Part shown: piece after piece, positions 1-10,495 of the stretch
How positions within the stretch are numbered: position 1 is the first letter of the stretch
Layout of the letters: each line of letters starts with the position of its first letter
From: Saccharina japonica
Lineage: Eukaryota; Sar; Phaeophyceae; Laminariales; Laminariaceae
Assembly (NCBI GenBank): GCA_008828725.1
Contig: MEHQ01002099.1
Coordinates: forward strand, 634,576 to 698,575
DNA: 64,000 nt
Direction of reading: 5' to 3'
Made by a program: the position numbers and the translations under genes
The notes under the pieces: model-generated
Told to the model about the DNA's origin: nothing
What the model saw: only the letters and a program-made list of their open reading frames with translations
The model's database searches: none

Positions 1-192
1 TTTGTCTTTCCACCGAGGCACTAGCCACCTATGCGACCTTTAACCTAACCCCTAACCTAGCCCTACTATGCGTACCGTGCCTGAAAAACACAGTATAATG
101 TAGAGTGTACTGGAAGAGTGCCGTTTTTTCGTCAAGAATGAAGGTTGGGATATACGTGAAACTTCTCAAGATCTCAGTGGCCCCTTGACAGG

Positions 193-513
193 ATGGCACC
201 TGTGAAAACCGGCGTGTGGTCGGCCCCTCATCTCCAGACCAAAACCCCCAGACGGTTATCCTCTCTCGCCGCCAAAACATCGTTTGACAGGGCCCCTCCC
301 GTATACATTCCCGACGAGGATGACCACCGCCCATCGCGATGCCTTTTACGGCCCGTTGCAAAGCTACATATCGTGCAAACCCCTGACGACAGAAGGGACC
401 GCATACCCAACTATCTGCAGAAACAATTGACGCAGTTTGCGGTTGTAAAACCCCCGGGCCTGAACGCCCTGACTGCCCGGCGGGTCGGACGAGATAATTC
501 AAAATATCCATAG
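193..513 (+). CDS. Weak ORF, 106 codons
   Basis: It starts MAPVKTGVWSAPHLQTKTPR just after CTTGACAG and ends at TAG at 511-513. It is moderately basic, with VYIPDEDDHRPSR and DRRDRIPNYLQKQLTQF. A longer frame runs antisense over the same bases, and no family is recognised. It could be a transposon remnant or chance. Confidence 0.2.
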   Translation: MAPVKTGVWSAPHLQTKTPRRLSSLAAKTSFDRAPPVYIPDEDDHRPSRCLLRPVAKLHIVQTPDDRRDRIPNYLQKQLTQFAVVKPPGLNALTARRVGRDNSKYP

Positions 514-817
514 TATTAGAGGACAAAACGGAGGCGAGAAACATTTTTTGGGGGTCTTTTTTTCTTGATAATTAGTCGTAATTGAACATCTTTTAGGCCC
601 CTTGTCCTATTCGCCATAGTCGAAAACAAAAATTAGGCATCTTTTGCTATTCGCCGTAGCCAAAAGTAAATTAAATGGCTTTTTACTTAGTTTTGAGGCG
701 TATATTCGCGCATAGATCGCAATTGTTTCGCCTCCGGCGGCCCTCCGGGGGCCCTTGGGGGGCCTCCCGCTGCGCGCAACAGACGCCGAACCAATAATGA
801 ATGCCCTGGTACACCCC

Positions 818-1378
818 CCCCTTGTGGCAAAAAGCAATAGAGGGTAGAACTCACATGGTGGGAGAATGCTAAATGTACAAGGAGGAACGGGATGTTGTTA
901 GAGGAGGAGATGAGGAAAATAGACGAATGTGGCATGGAGACGTATGGTACACTAGATAGTAGCGAGAAGACGATTATATTGATTGTCCTTGCATGGGGGC
1001 AGAGTCAAGCACTCAATCGATGTGGATCGACTGATACAGCGTGAGCTGCGAGCTCCTCAGAGCTGGTAAAAGAAGATAGTCCCAGTTGTTGTATTGATTG
1101 TCAGCGGTCTCGAAGAAGAGACGATGGATGGAGAAGAGAAGGAGTGAGAGAGTGCGCGAGCGCATCATAGGAGAGAGATGGTGGCCACAGGCGGCGAAAC
1201 AGGAAGGGGATAGGATTAGCAAAACGTTTCTATGTGACGTATGGATACAACGTATTGAGAGCCCAGCTATTGAAGGTGTCTCTACTAGGAGTAGGAACGG
1301 TGCTCCGTCTCGAAAGGGATGCGAGGTCAATGGTCAAATGACTACGGCAAGAAAAAAAATGAGTACGCAGATAAAAAA
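818..1378 (+). mobile_element. LINE family A 3'-end debris, copy 1
   Basis: Two pieces survive. 818-975 resembles the cysteine-rich C-terminal region (CCCTTGTGGCAAA to GCGAGAAGACG). 1163-1378 encodes GERWWPQAAKQEGDRISKTF, then STRSRNGAPSRKGC and ends near GAGTACGC without a C run. The frame is broken between pieces. Confidence 0.7.
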
Positions 1379-1379
1379 A

Positions 1380-2215
1380 GTACTACCAGGTACGAAGGAT
1401 GCTCAAGTACGACGTGTAATACAGTATTGAGAGCCGAACTGGGAATGTACTCACTTAAGACAAATAGAGACGTGAAGAAGTGGAAATGACAATATAAAGT
1501 AAAGAACATGCCAAGTAAGAGGTTGATAGAGCTGTATGGGGGAAAGTAACCAAAGGGCGAGCTGGAATAAGGTGGGATAGCGTAGTCGAGAAAGTATGGA
1601 AGGATATAGAAGGATACCTAAAAAAGATGCTGGCCACAGAGAAGTTTGGGGGGTACAAGACAGAAGTAAGAGAAAGGATAGAAACAAGGGGAACGTTAGC
1701 GCTAAGAAATACGGAGGGAGGGGAGGAACACTTTGAAGATATACGGGGGGTTAAGAGAAGGGATAGGAATGAAAACGTATTTGCACGGCCCAATGGACTT
1801 CGCTAAAACGCTGAAACTGCGATTTCGTGTAGGGGACCTGGACCTGCCAGAAAGAAGAAGGAGGTACACCAGTAGCCGGGAGCAGGAAGAAGTAGATGCA
1901 CAGATGTGCCCTTGTGGCAAAGCAATAGATAGTAGAATTCACATTGTGGGAGAATGTGAAATGTACAAGGAGGAACGGGATGTGTCAGAAGAGGAGACGA
2001 GGGAAATAGTCGAATGTGACATGGAGAAGTTTGGTACGCTACTGTAGATAGTAGCGAAAGAACGATATCCGACGTCGATGTTCGGACTGCTAGGTGAGCT
2101 CAATGCGTTGTTTGCTGAGCCAATTGCACGGTATACTACTATTGAGAGAGACAAGTGCGGATGGTTGGCATGGGCTCGTACAAAGCCAAGTGAAACACGT
2201 TAAACTATTGTGATG
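1380..2215 (+). mobile_element. LINE family A C-terminal coding debris, copy 2
   Basis: Several frames together give a region after the reverse transcriptase: IRWDSVVEKVWKDIEGYLKK, LKLRFRVGDLDLPERRRRY, then CPCGKAIDSRIHIVGECEMY KEERD, a CxCG...H...C knuckle seen at the C-termini of many non-LTR retrotransposons. It ends CGWLAWARTKPSETR and a stop at 2203. It contains stops and shifts, so it is dead. No endonuclease or reverse transcriptase core is present in the window. Confidence 0.75.
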
Positions 2216-2339
2216 CCACACCTACTAACTACTGTAGTACTAGAAAAGTAGAGTATTTCCCCATCTGATGGCATGCTCGTATGCCTGTGACACTTCGAAG
2301 CATGCTTCTATCATAGGGCTTAACATATACAGTAGTAGT

Positions 2340-2835
2340 TCGACCTCGGCTTTGTAGCTCAGCTGGCCTTCGCATACGAATGCTATTCGATCACATATTT
2401 CTCCTTGGGTAGCGACCCTCCCCCTTCCCCACCCCGCTCCCTGCCCCCCCTCATTAGGGGGCGTGAGATATGTCGCAGTCCTCTCGGGGGCACATCAGGG
2501 TTCTCAGTTCCGCGTGTTTTCTGCCGTTGGTTGCCTCATCGAATAATGTTCGTAGCAACAAACAATACCTACCTAACGTCGATTTTCGTGCCCCGGTTTA
2601 CTGTGTTTTTTTTTTTTTTTTTTTAATCCTCCGGCGGATGGGTAAAAACAAAGCTTACGCCCTCCGCACTTCCACGTCTCACTGCACTTGTCGGGTATAC
2701 CTCGCTCCCCAGCTGGCTTACAAAGTGGCTCAAAGTGTTACTGCGCAAATGGAAGAATACACGATTAGTAATGTTGAGAGAGAGAGGGACAAGCGCGAAG
2801 GGTTGACAGGGGCTACAAACTCAGGTAGAGAATAA
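2340..2835 (+). mobile_element. LINE-related 3' module
   Basis: Shares with 4135-4480 and 5390-5665 the stretch TTGCCTCATCGAA, GTAGCAACAAA, ACGTCGAT and the AGAGAGGGACAAGCG end. A T18 run at 2606-2624 interrupts it. It corresponds to the C-terminal end of family A (compare DKCGWLAWA in copy 2). Confidence 0.5.
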
Positions 2836-3084
2836 GCAAAACTATACCTTGATTGTTTTGAACCTTGATTCTTTTAGCTGGATATATCAGCAAGGGTTTT
2901 ATCTTTGGTCTCAGTAAAAAAGCCAACAGGCTAGCAGCGGCGATGGCATACTCGTGTGGCTGCGAGATAACCGGTAAGTAAGGCTGTTTCTAGCTCAAAT
3001 GGCCTTGCCGTTTCAGCGCTATTCGATGATACACTTCCCCTTGCGTAGCAACCCTCTCCTCTCCCCCTCCCCTGGGCGAGCTGC

Positions 3085-4075
3085 AACATGGTGGGACAAC
3101 GTAGTTGAGGAAGTATGGAAGGAAATAGGGGGAATCGATAAGAGATACTACTACTACAGTACTACTGCTGCCCAAGGAGAAGTCCGGGATGTACACAACA
3201 GAAGCAAAAAAAGAAAGGATAGTCCCTTACATGAAGAAGGGAGAGGCTGGCATAAAAAAGGTGGAAAGGGGGAAGAACATTTTTTACGGGGGAGCATAGT
3301 AAACACTAGTAAATAGGACCAAATATTTTTAGTAAAAATAGGTAAATATATAGGTTTTTGTGTCTACCGTAGGTCCTATTTAATAAGACCAAATATTGTG
3401 AGTAAAAATAGGGTAATATATAGGTTTTTGTGTCTACCGTAGGTCCTACTTACTACATTGGCCCACCCCGTAATAGAGATATACGGGAGGTTAAGAAAAC
3501 AGAGAGGAAAACCAAACGATGGACTACGCACAAACGCCGACACTGAAATTTCGTGTGGGGGACCTGGACTTGCCAGAAAGAAGAGAGAGAGAGGTACTAC
3601 GTAGGCATACCAGTAGTAGTCGGGAGGAGGAGGAGGAGGAAGAATATGCACAGATCTACCCTTGCGGCGAAGAAAAATAGAGCAGAGCACATGATCAGAC
3701 TTTGGTACGAGCAAATCCCACACATCATATGGGAGAATGTGAAATGTACAAGGAGGAACGGGGTGCGTTGGAGGAAGAGATGGGGAAAACAGACGAATGT
3801 GACATGGATTTTTTTTCCTTGGGCACTATTAATAGATGATAGTGAGAAAACTGTCGCTATCCTAGGAGGCAGATGGTGGCCACAAAAAAAGCCGAAACAG
3901 TAAGGGGACAAGATAAGCAATGTTTTTAAATGCAATGCATGGAAACAACATAATGAGCGCCCCAACAATGCAGGTGTCTTTACTAGGAACGATGCTCCGT
4001 CTCGAAAGGGATGCGTGCGTGGTCCATGATCAACAAGGCAAGCAACTATTGAGTACACCCCCCCTGCGTGCCCCC
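3085..4075 (+). mobile_element. LINE family A 3' half, copy 3, split by a MITE
   Basis: Homologous to 1570-2050: TGGGACAACGTAGTTGAGG, then (after a MITE at 3285-3472) ATATACGGGAGGTTAAG, LKFRVGDLDLPERRE-like and CPCGEE-like sequence. It is followed by GRWWPQKKPKQ and the APSRKGCVVHDQQGK end at about 4040. The tail is GAGTACACCCCCCC. A CTATTAATAG at 3826 sits where copy 1 has CTAG. Confidence 0.7.
3285..3472. mobile_element. TA-target MITE family 1, dimeric copy
   Basis: It lies inside LINE copy 3 between TA dinucleotides. The left end is TACGGGGGAGCATAGTAAA, and the right end is close to the mirror (CCCACCCCGTA). The internal unit of about 83 bp (TAGGACCAAATAT to ACCGTAGGTCCTA) is present twice. 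TIRs plus TA duplication fit Tc1/mariner-type elements. It has no coding capacity. Confidence 0.75.
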
Positions 4076-4134
4076 CTCATCAGCAGCACACAGACAATCA
4101 TAGCACAGCTTTCGTATGCTATACCTGGTGCCAG

Positions 4135-4480
4135 GTAAGATTCAGTCCTCTCGAGGGCACACACGGATTCTCGGTTTCGCTTTTTTGCTGCTACCGTCGA
4201 TTGCCTCATCGAACAATGTTGACTGTACATAGAGCTGTTCTATCTTATGCGTAGCAACAAAAACGATACCTGGCGTCGATATTCGCGCCCCAGTTATTTG
4301 CCGAGTTTGTAGCCCCCCCAAAAGATGTCTTAAAGTGGCTACTAAAAGTGCGTGGCTACTGCTCAAAAGGAAGGGAACTTCGCAAGGTATTATACTACTA
4401 CTGAGAGTTGGGAGAGGTAAAAATGTGAATGGTTGACTGGCATTGGGCTACAAAAGTCACGCCGAGTAGTAAGCAAACCA
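4135..4480 (+). mobile_element. LINE-related 3' module
   Basis: A copy of the module seen at 2340 and 5390: CCTCTCGAGGGCACAC, TTGCCTCATCGAACAATGTT, GATACCTGGCGTCGATATTC, ending TGACTGGCATTGGGCTAC. Coding potential is lost. Confidence 0.5.
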
Positions 4481-4574
4481 TGTTGATGCTATCAATATTG
4501 ATAATGGTGATTTATCCACGATCTCAGAAAAACCCAACGGGAGCTGGTACATATCTATAACAAATAAAAACAAA

Positions 4575-5000
4575 CAGCTGTGATATCGAGGATTTTGTCG
4601 AAACTCATATCATACGAAGTATTTGCAAGCCGTTGTGTGATATCATATGATACTTCGATCGCGGGTACTACGGGTTTTATATGTCCCCATGCAGGATGTA
4701 CATCCTGTATATGAGGAGAACACACTTTGAAGCTGCAGAATTCAGGGAGTGTGTGTCTGTCTATCTGTGAAAAATAATCGGGGGGTTTGCACGGAACTTT
4801 CCCACGACTAGACATACATGTAACGGCTACACATACATGGGGTTTTATATGTCATCATGCAGGATGTACATCCTGCATACGAGAACAAAATCTGAAGCTG
4901 CAGAATTCAGGGAGTGTGTGTGTCTATCCGTGAAAAACAATCGGGGGGTTTGCACGTAACTTTGCCACGACTAAACATATATGTAACGGCTACACATGGA
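4575..5000 (+). repeat. Dispersed repeat with internal tandem duplication
   Basis: It starts CAGCTGTGATATCGAGGATT (also at 30605, 33625 and 33785). The block ATGCAGGATGTACATCCTG to CTACACATACATGG (4684-4840) is repeated at 4850-5000. The CRMYILYMRR-EAAEFRE translation recurs antisense at 10150-10210 and in part at 30690-30735, so a vanished coding element may underlie the family. Confidence 0.6.
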
Positions 5001-5104
5001 ATTATCTCGCATGACTGTGATACTCAAGTGCCCTTCTTCGCATACCAGTGCTCTTAGAGCATCCCCCCCCCCTTGGGCATCGACCCCCCCCAAGCTATCA
5101 CCCA

Positions 5105-5345
5105 TACGAAGGCAAGTCCGCCTCACAAGCGGTTCTTAGTAGGATGCAGCTCACCCTTCATGCGACTCACCCAACACCTCACGGCGCTTCGTGCTTGGTG
5201 CAAGCACTTCATAGCAATGCTTGCCTGGTGTGGGTGAAAATTCGACATGTTCCGTCCCGGTATTGTAGGGGGATCAAAGGGTCTATGGTCATACGACTAC
5301 CGCCATGCATGACATGTGGCTAATTATTAATAGTACACCCCCACG
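5105..5345 (+). mobile_element. LINE family B 3' end
   Basis: It contains GCAGCTCACCCTTCATGCGAC, the GTGAAAA...CGACATG segment, GGGTCTATGGTCATACGAC and CGCCATGCATGACATGTGGC. It ends with a TTATTAATAG insertion (5324-5333) before GTACACCCCC. Another copy at 5987 has plain TTAG at that point. Confidence 0.65.
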
Positions 5346-5389
5346 TTTTTCAGCGGCACAGACCATATAGGTTTGGTATGTGAAATACG

Positions 5390-5665
5390 ATTAACTTATC
5401 TCAAGGGCACACGGGTTATCGGTTACGCTTCTTTCCCACCGTCGATTGCCTCATCGAACAGTGTTTGTTAGTGGCACAGCAATAAAAACGATACCTGGCA
5501 TCTATTCTCGCACCCCAGTTATTTGCCGAGTTTGTAGCCCCCCCAAGATGGCTTACTGCTCGAATGGAAAGGAACTTCGCGCGGCTCTACTCGTACTACT
5601 GAGAGTTGAGAGAGGGAAACGTGGGAATGGTTGATCGGCATGGGCTACAAAGTCACGCAGAGGAA
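5390..5665 (+). mobile_element. LINE-related 3' module
   Basis: A third copy of the 2340/4135 module, ending ATGGTTGATCGGCATGGGC. Its translation includes LASIFAPQLFAEFVAPP and VERGKRGNGWSAWATK, comparable with the family A terminus. Confidence 0.5.
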
Positions 5666-5799
5666 AAAAAAATAGTTTTGATGCTACTCGTGCAGAGTAT
5701 CAATATGAATAAGTATGTAATAGTATGACTACTGTATATGAGTGGTTTCTTCACGGTCTAACAAAAACTCAACGGGAGCTGGTAACGGCTACACATGGA

Positions 5800-6260
5800 A
5801 CAATGCTCGTATGATCGCGATACGTACTCAAGCGTTGCCCTTTGCATATCAGCGTTTTTCGAACATTCCCCCCCCCCGTTGGACAGCGAACCCCCCCCCC
5901 CCCCACCCCCCCCTCGCCGTCCCGGCATTGTAGGGGTGCGAGGGTCTATGGTTATACGACTACGGCCATGCATGGCATGCGGCTAATTAGTACACCCCCC
6001 TCGCCCCTGCGCGCCCTCCATCATAGCGGCATAAACTGTGTAACTTTGGTATTATGGTATGGTATGGTATGGTATGACCAATGTTTCGGTTTCAGTCCTT
6101 TCGGGAGGCACAGGCCTTCTCTCGGGGGTGGCTTCTTTCCTCCGTTGCCTTTAAGAGACTGTTTTGCCTCGCAGTTGAGAGTTATAATCGTACGGTACAG
6201 GCGTGGGAGAGGGGGGGGGTCAGGAATGCTGCAGCGTAGACCCATACGAGTAATCTTACG
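5800..6260 (+). mobile_element. LINE family B fragments and simple repeats
   Basis: 5925-6010 is a family B end (GGTTATACGACTACGGCC, then AGTACACCCCCC). C runs lie at 5867-5913. (GGTAT)n occurs at 6052-6078, and rearranged module pieces follow to 6250. Confidence 0.5.
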
Positions 6261-6266
6261 CTCTAT

Positions 6267-6583
6267 TCCGGGGGACCATAGTAAATACTAGTAAATAGGA
6301 CAAAATATTGTCAGTAAAAATAGGGAAATATATACCACTTTGTCCCGAAATATAAGAAACGTTTTTATTGCACTGTCCCGAAATATAAGAAACGTTTTTA
6401 TTGCATACTAAGCTACAAAAGGTGCTTATATTTAGGGACATAGTGGTAGGTTTTTGTGTGTACCGTGGTGGGTCCTATTTACTGAGACAGTAAATAGGAC
6501 CAAATATTGTTAGTAAAAGTAGGGAAATATATAGGTTTTTGTGTGTGCCGTAGGTCCTATTTACTACATTAGCCCACCCCGTA
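6267..6583. mobile_element. TA-target MITE family 1, dimeric copy carrying a nested MITE
   Basis: It has the same ends as 3285-3472 (GGGGGACCATAGTAAATA on the left, CCACCCCGTA on the right) and two internal units. The first unit is split by the element at 6335-6446. Confidence 0.7.
6335..6446. mobile_element. TA-target MITE (CCACTTTGTCCC ends), nested
   Basis: It is 112 bp with imperfect 22-bp TIRs: CCACTTTGTCCCGAAATATA at the left and, read inverted, CCACTATGTCCCTAAATATA at the right. It is flanked by TA at 6333 and 6447, and the uninterrupted host unit reads ATATATAGGTTTTTG. An internal 27-bp piece is duplicated. A relative is seen at 59220-59291 and its duplicates. Confidence 0.75.
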
Positions 6584-6594
6584 ATACTACAGTA

Positions 6595-6892
6595 TCGGCC
6601 CTTTCACAAGAAACCTTGAATCGTAGGGGTCAGGCTGATTTTCTCATCCCGGGCGCGCGCGAAAGCACACTTTTCTTATGTTGGTCCCCGAGAAGACGTC
6701 TTCCCTTCCCTAGTGGTGCACAAAAAATGGTGCCAAGGGCCCAGGCCAGCCACAGGAAGAAAGAGGAATCAACTTTCTTAAAGCTGAGGGGCTGACTAGG
6801 CTTAAGAGCTTTCTTCATTGTTCTTCATTTTTTCAGTCTAGCTTTCTTGTGAGTTACTTTCTTGTGAGTTGCTTTTTCTTAGAGCGGGCCGG
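6595..6892. mobile_element. TA-target MITE family 2 (CCGGCCC ends), long diverged copy
   Basis: The left end is TCGGCCCTTTCACAAGAAAC and the right end TTTTTCTTAGAGCGGGCCGG, flanked by TA. At about 298 bp it is longer than the 165-bp copies at 36605 and 56364. It is A-rich inside, with repeated TTCTTGTGAGTT at the right. Confidence 0.55.
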
Positions 6893-7677
6893 TACCACTG
6901 TACATACCAGGTATGCTCTACTCAGTAGTATGGGTTTTAAACATACGTTTCTCGACGAAATTTATTTGCGATTCCTCCGGGAAAACGATAAAACAGATCA
7001 AAATAAAAACAATAAGCATGACCCCGGTTCGTGTTCGGGTTGGCTACGCAAAAGTATAATAGTGTTAGGCTATGGGCTAGAAGTATGCCGAGGACCAGAG
7101 AGGGTTTCCTGTGTATTCGGGAGGAGGATGTGCATACGATGAGACGGGTGGGGACGGGACCCTCTCCATTTCGACTTCTACGAGTAGAAAGTAAGCGCCT
7201 TTTGGAACCTAAAAAATCAGGCAACGTGCGAGTTTTGCTTCGATCTGCGCGATTTTTGTCGCGCGAAAAGGCCTGTCTTTGGAATTTTTGTCAACCTTCT
7301 GTGGCCTTTTTGAATGTGATGCTTGACGTTCCAAACGTTGTTTCGAAGGTCTGTGTTTTGCCCAATTTCGACCTTCCAAGAGGAATTGCAGTAGCAGTAG
7401 GCATCGGGGGATCCCGTTCACCTGTTTGTGGGGCCGGCCACCCCCCCCCCCCTGCATGTAGTATGTAGCCCATCGGGAGCCCCAGAGGGTAAAGATAACA
7501 GTCAGCTGTTATGCTGTCACGCCTCTGACCCTCCGAAGTCGTAGCCGTTGAGAAGCAAGGGACGCGCGCCTATGATACAGGCGTGTAATAATAATACAGG
7601 GGTAGAACCATGTTGTAGTAGATCAAGCATGCAAGCTTGAAATGCAACACATTTCGTACTACTGTACCTGATACATG
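6893..7677. other. No gene recognised
   Basis: 7200-7410 has moderately long open frames (RVLLRSARFLSREKACLWNF) but no splice-flanked exon. A C run lies at 7441-7452. Confidence 0.4.
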
Positions 7678-7678
7678 T

Positions 7679-7774
7679 TAACCCTTTAAGAACTGCAGTC
7701 CCGATGTGGGGACCAAACACTTGGAATTAGACTGAACTATTGGTTCATGTACAGTGCAGTCCTAAAACGGTTAA
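7679..7774. mobile_element. TTAA MITE (piggyBac-like), subfamily 2
   Basis: TTAA|CCCTTTAAGAACTGCAG at the left and GCAGTCCTAAAACGG|TTAA at the right, 96 bp. The middle has GATGTGGGGACCAAACACTT and GGAATTAGACT. Terminal CCC...GGG next to duplicated TTAA is the piggyBac signature. There is no transposase. Confidence 0.65.
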
Positions 7775-8682
7775 GAATGTATTCGACTCGTATCGCAACA
7801 AAATTTCGCATTGCAATTCAGTAGTACCGCCGATATACCGCAAAGCACGTCTGTCTGGCCTCTACACAATCCAAAACATCCAAAACAGGTATGTATGCTA
7901 TCATGTTATATGTGTATGCGCGTTTGTTTGTGCTGTCACGCCATTATTAATAGCACTGTATTAACTATTAATAGCATCAGCAGTAGAGATATCTGTTGTC
8001 ACGCGTGTTCAGCATTGAGACACTGACGATAGTCTACGCTACAGCATTATTAACGCGCATTCAAACCAACTTGGTGTTCACGGCATGATTCATTCATTAG
8101 TGGTGTGGCGTCATACCAAACGGGCTTACTTCGATAAATTTTATATTTTACCACAAGACAATACTTTCAAGGACAGCCAACAACCATGTGGTGACATTCG
8201 AGAGATAATACTATTATTGATAGCGGGGAAATGTACAGCCGTACGTCGGCGTCCAATACACACACTATGTAATTATCACGTGATTAAACACGCTCAGCCG
8301 GGAGAGCATCACGACAACATGGCAATGCCAAGAGATGAAGTGGTAATAATTGTGATTCCTCCACATCCATTCTATCTTCTTCTGTTCTCATGATTATGAT
8401 GCGTGATGGGAGGGGGCGAGAGCGAGCCTGGGGGTCACACTTAGGACCACGCTCCGAAAAAATACTGACACTCGAGCTGAAGCAGGCAAGATTGAAGTAT
8501 TCATACTTGTGGGGTGGCATGAGTCCCTCCGAGGCAGGCCTTCCGTTAGTAGGGTGGTTAGACCCGTTTAGGCATATGGATTATTAGGACAGCACTCCCG
8601 CCGTGTGTACAAAACACTTAGAATTAGACTACGGTTTAGGTTTCTGTACACTGCACCACTAAAAGGGGCGAAATAGTTACAT

Positions 8683-8769
8683 TTAACCCATTCAGAACTG
8701 GAAAAAATGCCCCACACTAACTCCAAGTACCGTGTCCCCAATTCGTGGGACCAGTTCTTAAGGGGTTAA
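8683..8769. mobile_element. TTAA MITE (piggyBac-like)
   Basis: An 87-bp unit: TTAACCCATTCAGAACTG, then CACACTAACTCCAAGTA and AGTTCTTAAGGGGTTAA. Both TTAA copies are intact. A decayed subfamily 2 relative lies just upstream at 8588-8670. Confidence 0.75.
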
Positions 8770-9149
8770 CATGCACCGAGGTGATGGGTGGCGGGGTCAA
8801 GATTTCAGGGCATGCATCGAGGATTACCGCCTCTTTGGAAACCCCCCTTTGATAGGGACCAAAACAATGATACATTCGGAGGTATAACGTGAACCGTCTC
8901 TACGAGGAGCGTGAGTGCCCAGCAGTATAAGCTAGGGTAGGATCATCTTGTGCCCGTGCCGTACGACCCCTTGCATTTTCAACCATTGGAAGTCGGACAC
9001 CAACCATTGTCTGTTGTATAATATCATCCCCCAATCACACAGCAGTGGCCGTTACTACTACTGCTGCTGTAACTCTGTAACCGTCAATTTTCCTCTTTAA
9101 AGTTTAAAGTCACAAGAGGGGTGGCGATTCGACTGGACCTGGAAATATG

Positions 9150-9420
9150 AATAGTCATGAGGCTTGTGTCGTGTGTGCAAGGAGATGGCACTATGGCACT
9201 CTGTTACGATGGGTACATTGGGGGGGGGGGGGGGTTTTCAATTTTCGACCCGGCCCAAGTATTCGATATTCCCTGCATGGCCGTAGTCCGTATGACGCAT
9301 AGACCATTGCGGAGGGGGGGGGGGGGTACATCGATATCATAGCATGCCGTAGTCGAGTATAAATGACTAGACGCTCTCGCATCGCTTACAACATTGGCGG
9401 GGGGGGGGGGGAGATAGTGG
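9150..9420. repeat. Three G-homopolymer tracts with a LINE B scrap
   Basis: G runs of 11-14 bases at about 9220, 9315 and 9400 lie within 200 bp. Between them GCATGGCCGTAGTCCGTATG resembles LINE family B. The rest is unique. Confidence 0.55.
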
Positions 9421-10342
9421 TCGCAGGGTCCTCAAGGTTTGGGGGCACAAACCGGGCATCAATCTCCGAATCGGGCCAAGAAGGAAGACAGCAAAGATTA
9501 TTTATCTTGTGTGAACATGTGACATACCAAGATGTGAGAGGAAGAGGCACCACGGCCGCCGTCATATGGTTTCATGCGAACATGGCACCCACGCACCCAC
9601 ACGGAATGATATTGTTATTGTTCACTTGAAAAAAAAAAAAATGGAACAACTGCTTTGCCCACGCCTATATGTAGGGACAACCTATTCGGAATTCGTGTAC
9701 ATCCATAAAAAAGGGTTAAAAGTTAAAAGGCGTGACCCCCTTTGGCGGATTCTGACCTTGTCAACCCTGTGGTCAAGTGCAAGTTTTTGTGCAGTAATAT
9801 CAATATTGAACTATTGAACTAAAAATAGTATTAAAACCAAAGCTGTGCCACCAGAGAGCCCAGAAAGGCAGAAATCCTAATCTTCTCGTCATGACGCGCC
9901 AACTTGGAAATGGTATCTGCCATACCCTTGCCACTGCTTCTCGTTCTCCGAGGCATTTCATACCTGGCACCTGGCGCTGATATTTACACATGTATCATGT
10001 ACCACAGGAATCACATTCCACAGGTAGGTACGGTAGGTACATATAATCCATACCAAGTACAACGAATTAATGACAAGAGTCTAATCCCAAGCCAATTTTC
10101 TCCAGGACTAGAAGAGCATATACATAATACACAGGCATACGCTCCCTGAATTCTGCAGCTTCAGATTTTGGTCTCCTCATATACAGAATGTACATCCTGG
10201 ATGATAACATACATATCCTTCCCATACACGCATTGCTCGGCGTTTGTTCTCTTCCCGCTGTCCACAAAATCAGATTTGGAAATTCGTCCTATGAGTAGAG
10301 GGTGTGTTATCTCAAGTGTTACCATCATACCAGTACAGATAG
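9421..10342. other. No gene recognised
   Basis: It contains the dispersed repeat also found at 4684 (antisense, 10150-10210) and otherwise unique sequence. Confidence 0.4.
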
Positions 10343-10495
10343 TACAGGACACCTGATAAGAAACAGAAAAGCAGACCTAGGCTAGATTTCTTATTTGAGA
10401 GAGGGCGCATTCAACACTAATTTCAAGATAATGACTCTTGAATTTCTTAAGTTCCTCTTGAATCTCAGCCTGGCTTTCTTATGAGGTGTCCTGTA
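10343..10495. mobile_element. TA-target MITE family 3 (CAGGACACC ends)
   Basis: TA|CAGGACACCTGATAAGAAA at the left and TTTCTTATGAGGTGTCCTG|TA at the right. The interior (GATTTCTTATTTGAGAGAGG, TTTCAAGATAATGACT) resembles family 2, so the two families share a core but differ at the outer ends. Confidence 0.75.
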
